Assembly: GCA_001778285.1 (NCBI GenBank) | Contig: MFGL01000010.1 | Coordinates: 902-17,626 of the forward strand | Direction of reading: 5' to 3' | DNA: 16,725 nt | From: Candidatus Falkowbacteria bacterium RIFOXYC2_FULL_47_12 | Lineage (GTDB): Bacteria > Patescibacteriota > Patescibacteriia > Patescibacteriales > XYC2-FULL-47-12 | In this document: in pieces, positions 12,712 through 16,725 of the stretch | Layout of the letters: each line of letters starts with the position of its first letter | How positions within the stretch are numbered: position 1 is the first letter of the stretch | The notes under the pieces: generated by a model | What the model was told of the DNA's origin: nothing | The model's database searches: none | Seen by the model: only the letters and a program-made list of their open reading frames with translations | Translations under genes and position numbers: made by a program

Positions 12712-12815
12712 CTGTATTTTTGCAAAATATTTTTTTGTTAAATTTTGATGATTTTTACTAATATAAAATAAAAAAAGATAGACTTGCAATTTTTTTTAAT
12801 TTTATATATAAGGTG

Positions 12816-12844
12816 TTGACAAATAGTTTCGCAAGTGATATTAT
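12816..12844 (+). promoter_or_regulatory. Strong promoter for the rpoB leader
   Basis: TTGACA (12816-12821), 17-nt spacer, TATTAT (12839-12844), preceded by AT-rich UP-like sequence. The predicted start is near 12851, giving a leader of about 310 nt before rpoB. It is the best promoter match in the 12672-13160 gap. Confidence 0.8.
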
Positions 12845-12859
12845 ACAAAAATATAGTAT

Positions 12860-12949
12860 ATGAATTTAGCGGAAATGCGGACATTTTTTCCTAAATTTAA
12901 TAGTATAAATTTAATAGATAAAACTCAACAAACGGTTATACTTTATTAG
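12860..12949 (+). CDS. Possible 29-codon leader peptide upstream of rpoB
   Basis: An ATG about 9 nt after the predicted transcription start opens a 29-codon frame beginning MNLAEMRTFFPKF and ending QQTVILY, stop TAG at 12947-12949. Its last codons run through the 5' arm of the following hairpin and the stop lies in the loop, as in translation-coupled attenuators. There is no Shine-Dalgarno and no known homologue. The frame may be accidental in AT-rich DNA. Confidence 0.3.
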   Translation: MNLAEMRTFFPKFNSINLIDKTQQTVILY

Positions 12950-12979
12950 AAAAATGAGAGAGCCGTTTTTTGTTTTTTT
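12930..12979 (+). terminator. Attenuator-like terminator hairpin in the rpoB leader
   Basis: AAACGGTT (12930-12937) pairs with AGCCGTTT (12961-12968), one G-U pair, around a 23-nt loop, followed by TTT-G-TTTTTTT. The GC content is low but the U-tract is very long. It lies inside the untranslated leader, about 180 nt before the rpoB ATG, so partial termination would regulate rpoBC. Confidence 0.5.
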
Positions 12980-13091
12980 GGCCAGTTTTTAAACATTTCG
13001 CAGTTAATACTCACACATTTTTCCTGTGTCTTCAGCCGCCCGGTTAAACTAAAGAGCATTTACCAATCAAAACCTGCTTGCGCGTAAAGGT

Positions 13092-13113
13092 ATCGCAAAG
13101 AAGGCGATTTTTT
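13092..13113 (+). terminator. Second U-tract hairpin in the rpoB leader, with a competing pairing
   Basis: ATCGC (13092-13096), loop AAAGAAG, GCGAT (13104-13108) and a T-run to 13113 form a short terminator-like hairpin 48 nt before rpoB. An alternative pairing, TTGCG (13078-13082) with CGCAA (13094-13098), uses the same 5' arm and would exclude it. The stem is only 5 bp, so confidence is low. Confidence 0.35.
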
Positions 13114-13160
13114 GCGCAACAAAAAAACAGGCCACTTTTTTATCCTTAACTTCACACGCT

Positions 13161-16100
13161 ATGGCGCAGACAACGTCCACCACGCTTGCCGAAAGGAAAT
13201 TTTTTGTTGACCAGACAACGGCGATGGAAATGCCAGACCTCATAGAGGTGCAAAAAAATTCGTACCAGTGGTTTCTGACAGAAGGCCTCAAGGATCTCTT
13301 GGATGAAATTTCGCCGATCAACGATTTCATCGGCCGTAATTTGGAGCTGTACTTTTTAGATTACTATTTGGACGAGCCGAAGTTTTCTGAAACTCAGAGC
13401 AAGGCGAAAAACATCACCTTTGAGGCGCCCCTGCGCGTGAAAGTTGAGCTCAAAAACAAACAAACGGAAAAATCCGTGATGCAGGAGGTATTTTTGGGCG
13501 ATTTGCCGCTCATGACCGAGCGCGGCACGTTTGTTATCAACGGCATTGAGCGCGTGGTGGTGTCGCAGTTGATTCGTTCGGCCGGCGTTATCTTCACCGC
13601 CGAAATGGTGAAGGGCACAAAGACCTACGGTGCCAAAATCATTCCCAACCGCGGCGCCTGGCTGGAAATTGAAACCGACGCCAACAACGTCTTGTGGGTG
13701 CGCATTGACCGCAAGCGCAAAGTCGCGGTGACCTCGCTTTTGCGCGCGTTCGGTTTTGAAACCGACACCGAAATCAAGGAACTCTTCCAAGACGTTGAGG
13801 CGCAATCTGATGTCAGCTACATTGAGGCAACCATTGCGAAAGACATAGCTAAAAATGAGGCTGAGGGGTTGAAAGAAGTCTACAAGCGCATCAGGCCAGG
13901 AGATTTGGCAACCGTTGACAACGCGCGCAACCTCATCCACTCAATGTTTTTCCGCTTTGACCGCTACGATTTTGACCGCGTGGGCCGCTACAAACTCAAC
14001 AAGCGTTTCGGTTTTGACATCCCCAATAACAAAGAAACGCGCGTGTTTCGCCGCGAAGATTTGATTGCCATTATTAAGGAAGTCATTCGTCTCAACATTA
14101 CGAAAGGTAAAGAAGACGACATTGACCATCTGGGCAACCGCCGCGTGCGCGCCGTGGGCGAACTTATCCAAAACAAGTTTCGTCTGGGACTTGCGCGCAT
14201 GGAGCGCATTGTCAAAGACCGCATGTCCACCATGGAGGTTACCGACTTGACGCCGAACAAACTCATTAACGCGCGGCCGGTTATTGGCGTCGTGAAGGAA
14301 TTTTTTATGTCCTCTCAGCTCTCGCAGTTCATGGACCAGACCAATCCGCTCGCGGAATTGGAACATAAACGCCGTTTGAGCGCGATGGGTCCGGGCGGTC
14401 TGACACGCGAGCGCGCCGGTTTTGAGGTGCGCGACGTACACACGACGCACTACAGCCGCATCTGCCCGATTGCTACGCCGGAAGGACCAAACATCGGGCT
14501 CGTCGGCCACATGGCAAGTTACGCGCGTCTGAACTCGTACGGTTTTTTGGAAGCGCCCTACCGCAAGATCCTGCATGACGTTGAAAATAAGACGAAAGTC
14601 ACGCTCGGAAAAATTTTGCGCGAAGATGTTTTTGAAGATCACTCGGCCGAAAAAAAGGGTAAAGTCGTTGCCAAAGCCGGCGTACGCATTGACGAGAAAC
14701 TGGCAAAAGAACTGGAAAAACTCGGTCCCATTACTATTCCTATCAAGCCGGTTGTCACCGATGAAGTCGTGTATTTGGATGCGTTTGAGGAAGAAAAATA
14801 CATTACGACGTTTTACAATACGCCCCGTGATGAAAACGGGCACTTTTTGGTTGAAAAAACCGAGGTGCGCAAATACGGCGATCCTTCTATCGCGCACGTG
14901 GAAACGATTGACTTCATAGAGGTGGCGGCAAATCAGATTGTTTCCATCGCGACTTCCTGCATTCCGTTTCTGGAGCACGATGACGGCATTCGCGCCCTGA
15001 TGGGCACCAATATGCAGCGCCAGGCCGTGCCGCTGATTGCGCCCGAAGCGCCCATTGTCGGCACCGGCATGGAGCGCCGCGCCGCCGTTGACTCCGGCCA
15101 CGTGGCCGTTGCTTCGGAGGCCGGCGAGGTGGTTTCCGTGCAGGGGAATCGCATCGTCGTCAAGAATAAAGACGGCCGCGAGCAGGAGTACCCTCTCAAT
15201 AAGTTCGTCCGCTCCAACCACTCAACCTGCATCAACCAGCACCCGAGAGTGAGCAAGGGTGCTGCGGTAAAAAAAGGCGACGTGCTCTCGGACGGCGCGG
15301 CGATTGACAATGGCGAGGTTGCGCTCGGCAGAAACGTGCTGGTCGCTTTTATGACCTGGGACGGCTTCAACTACGAAGACGCCATTATCATTTCCGAGCG
15401 CATGGTGCGCGAGGATTTTTACTCTTCCATTCACATCGAGGACTACACCATTGACGTGCGCGACACCAAACTCGGCCCCGAGGTCGTAACGCGCGACATT
15501 CCCAATATCTCGGCCGAGCGTCTCAAAGACTTGGATGAGACGGGTATTATTCGCATCGGCGCCGAAGTTTCTTCCGGTGACATTTTGGTCGGCAAAATCA
15601 CCCCGAAGGGCGAAACCGAACTCTCAGCCGAAGAAAAACTCCTGCGCGCCATTTTTGGCGACAAAGCCAAAGACATCCGCGACAGCTCGCTCTACCTTGA
15701 ACACGGCGAGCACGGCAAAGTTGTTGACATCAAAATTTTTTCCCGCGAAGACGGCGACAAACTGCCCGCCGGCGTCATACAATCCATTCAGGTAACCATC
15801 GCCAACTTGCGCAAAATTCAGGTCGGCGACAAAATGGCCGGCCGCCACGGCAACAAGGGCGTCGTTTCGCGCATCGTGACCACTGAAGATATGCCGCATT
15901 TGGCCGACGGCACGCCCATTGACATCATTTTGTCGCCGTTGGGGGTGGTTTCGCGCATGAACTTAGGACAACTTTTGGAAACGCACTTGGGGCTCGCGGC
16001 GCAGAAACTCGGTTATCGCGTCGCCACGCCGCCGTTAAACGGTATTACCGAAGTTCAAATCAGGGCGGAACTCAAGCGCGCCGGCTTTCCCGAAGACGGC

Positions 16101-16640
16101 AAAATTCAGCTCTATGACGGCCGCACCGGTGAGGCGTTTGATAATAAAGCAACCGTTGGTTACAAGTATATGCTCAAGCTCAACCACATGGTGGAAGACA
16201 AGATGCACCAGCGCTCTATTGGTCCGTACTCGCTCATTACCCAGCAGCCGTTGGGCGGCAAGGCGCAGTTTGGCGGCCAGCGTTTCGGTGAAATGGAAGT
16301 CTGGGCATTGGAGGCTTACGGCGCGGCGCACACGCTGCAGGAAATTTTAACCATTAAATCAGACGACGTGCCCGGCCGCTCCAAGGCATACGAGGCAATC
16401 ATCAAGGGCGAAGAAATTAAAAAGCAGAACGTGCCGGAGTCATTCAACGTCTTGGTGCGCGAAATGAAAGGACTGGCGTTAGACGTGGAGCTTTTAGGCG
16501 CGCACAAAAGCATTGATGAGAGCGAAGAGTTTGGCGAAGACGGCGAGCGCGAAGCAGTTGAAAAGCAGATGGGAGATACAACGGCAGACAAGACAAAAGT
16601 GGGTAGAGATAAAAAACCTGAGACAAACAAAGTATGTTAA
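13161..16640 (+). CDS. rpoB: DNA-directed RNA polymerase subunit beta
   Basis: The 1159-aa beta subunit of RNA polymerase. Conserved blocks appear in order: GTFVINGIERVVVSQL (about 122-137), the rifampicin region SSQLSQFMDQTNPLAELEHK and RRLSAMGPGGLTRERAGFEV, CPIATPEGPNIG, MTWDGFNYEDAIIISERM, GDKMAGRHGNKGVVSRI with the two catalytic-centre lysines, GGKAQFGGQRFGEMEVWALE and DDVPGRSKAYEAIIKGE. Positions equivalent to E. coli D516, H526 and S531 are unchanged; S522 is alanine. The E. coli CPIETPEG motif reads CPIATPEG. The C-terminus is a short charged tail. No Shine-Dalgarno precedes the ATG. Unlike ileS and tgt, I found no palindromic insert in this gene. It overlaps rpoC by 7 nt. Confidence 0.98.
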   Translation: MAQTTSTTLAERKFFVDQTTAMEMPDLIEVQKNSYQWFLTEGLKDLLDEISPINDFIGRNLELYFLDYYLDEPKFSETQSKAKNITFEAPLRVKVELKNKQTEKSVMQEVFLGDLPLMTERGTFVINGIERVVVSQLIRSAGVIFTAEMVKGTKTYGAKIIPNRGAWLEIETDANNVLWVRIDRKRKVAVTSLLRAFGFETDTEIKELFQDVEAQSDVSYIEATIAKDIAKNEAEGLKEVYKRIRPGDLATVDNARNLIHSMFFRFDRYDFDRVGRYKLNKRFGFDIPNNKETRVFRREDLIAIIKEVIRLNITKGKEDDIDHLGNRRVRAVGELIQNKFRLGLARMERIVKDRMSTMEVTDLTPNKLINARPVIGVVKEFFMSSQLSQFMDQTNPLAELEHKRRLSAMGPGGLTRERAGFEVRDVHTTHYSRICPIATPEGPNIGLVGHMASYARLNSYGFLEAPYRKILHDVENKTKVTLGKILREDVFEDHSAEKKGKVVAKAGVRIDEKLAKELEKLGPITIPIKPVVTDEVVYLDAFEEEKYITTFYNTPRDENGHFLVEKTEVRKYGDPSIAHVETIDFIEVAANQIVSIATSCIPFLEHDDGIRALMGTNMQRQAVPLIAPEAPIVGTGMERRAAVDSGHVAVASEAGEVVSVQGNRIVVKNKDGREQEYPLNKFVRSNHSTCINQHPRVSKGAAVKKGDVLSDGAAIDNGEVALGRNVLVAFMTWDGFNYEDAIIISERMVREDFYSSIHIEDYTIDVRDTKLGPEVVTRDIPNISAERLKDLDETGIIRIGAEVSSGDILVGKITPKGETELSAEEKLLRAIFGDKAKDIRDSSLYLEHGEHGKVVDIKIFSREDGDKLPAGVIQSIQVTIANLRKIQVGDKMAGRHGNKGVVSRIVTTEDMPHLADGTPIDIILSPLGVVSRMNLGQLLETHLGLAAQKLGYRVATPPLNGITEVQIRAELKRAGFPEDGKIQLYDGRTGEAFDNKATVGYKYMLKLNHMVEDKMHQRSIGPYSLITQQPLGGKAQFGGQRFGEMEVWALEAYGAAHTLQEILTIKSDDVPGRSKAYEAIIKGEEIKKQNVPESFNVLVREMKGLALDVELLGAHKSIDESEEFGEDGEREAVEKQMGDTTADKTKVGRDKKPETNKVC

Positions 16641-16725
16641 ATCCAATCAAAACAACCGACTTTGACGGCATCAGACTGCGGCTGGCATCACCGGCCATTA
16701 TCCTCTCCTGGTCGCACGGCGAGGT
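16634..16725 (+). CDS. rpoC: DNA-directed RNA polymerase subunit beta', 5' fragment
   Basis: The ATG at 16634 overlaps the rpoB stop (ATGTTAA). The 30 codons present read MLNPIKTTDFDGIRLRLASP then AIILSWSHGEV, matching the beta' N-terminus (family pattern FDAIRIxLASPExIRSWSxGEV). The remainder lies beyond the window. Confidence 0.92.
   Translation, partial: MLNPIKTTDFDGIRLRLASPAIILSWSHGE

Noticed and set aside
12690..13160. Replication origin
   Set aside because: Only one exact DnaA box and no dnaA, dnaN or rpmH nearby; AT-richness is equally explained by a strong promoter and leader.
14308..14400. Rifampicin-resistance signature in RpoB
   Set aside because: The main resistance positions (equivalents of D516, H526, S531) are wild type; the S522 to alanine change alone is not evidence of resistance.
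13941..15221. 426-codon open frame on the minus strand inside rpoB
   Set aside because: It lies wholly opposite a strongly conserved rpoB, and its His/Asn/Arg-rich product is what the complement of a high-GC third-position gene yields. No start signal is visible.

Overview
The window looks like a chromosome segment from a candidate-phyla-radiation bacterium (Patescibacteria, probably a Parcubacteria-type lineage). This is inferred from the gene set (QueH rather than QueG, a long eukaryote/archaeal-type IleRS, a FemAB-family protein next to a short MurE-like ligase, a CPR-style rpoB), the near absence of Shine-Dalgarno sequences, and many short palindromic or tandem repeats inside genes. TGA is used as a stop (femAB-like, mur ligase), so the UGA-glycine code of Gracilibacteria/SR1 does not apply. 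All recognised protein genes are on the + strand.

Layout. (1) 2-2315: queuosine operon queA (5' cut by the window edge), queH, tgt, tightly packed. The Tgt protein lacks all four residues of the family's zinc site. (2) 2344-2856: an unrecognised 170-aa protein with an unusually strong ribosome binding site and its own terminator. (3) 2952-6062: ileS, interrupted in frame by at least five palindromic elements. (4) 6064-6275: a compact intergenic locus whose minus strand appears to encode two small RNAs, each behind a TATAAT box. One is tRNA-like (acceptor helix, T arm, no D arm); the other ends at an intrinsic terminator. They carry stem-loops with perfectly complementary 8-nt loops. (5) 6283-8888: a small kinase-like protein, an M18 aminopeptidase and a C39-like cysteine peptidase. 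(6) 8942-12671: a promoter followed by ruvA, a secreted or anchored thermonuclease, a FemAB-like transferase and a Mur ligase. (7) 12672-13160: an AT-rich leader with a perfect DnaA box, a strong promoter, a 29-codon leader ORF overlapping a terminator-like hairpin, and a second U-tract hairpin. (8) 13161-16725: rpoB and the start of rpoC, overlapping by 7 nt.

The genes cover tRNA modification and charging, protein turnover, Holliday-junction processing, cell-wall assembly and transcription. The most unusual features are the repeat elements inserted in frame into essential genes (at least four families), the two-RNA locus downstream of ileS, the zinc-less Tgt and the attenuator-like rpoB leader. 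All were read by eye; no alignment, folding or database search was run.
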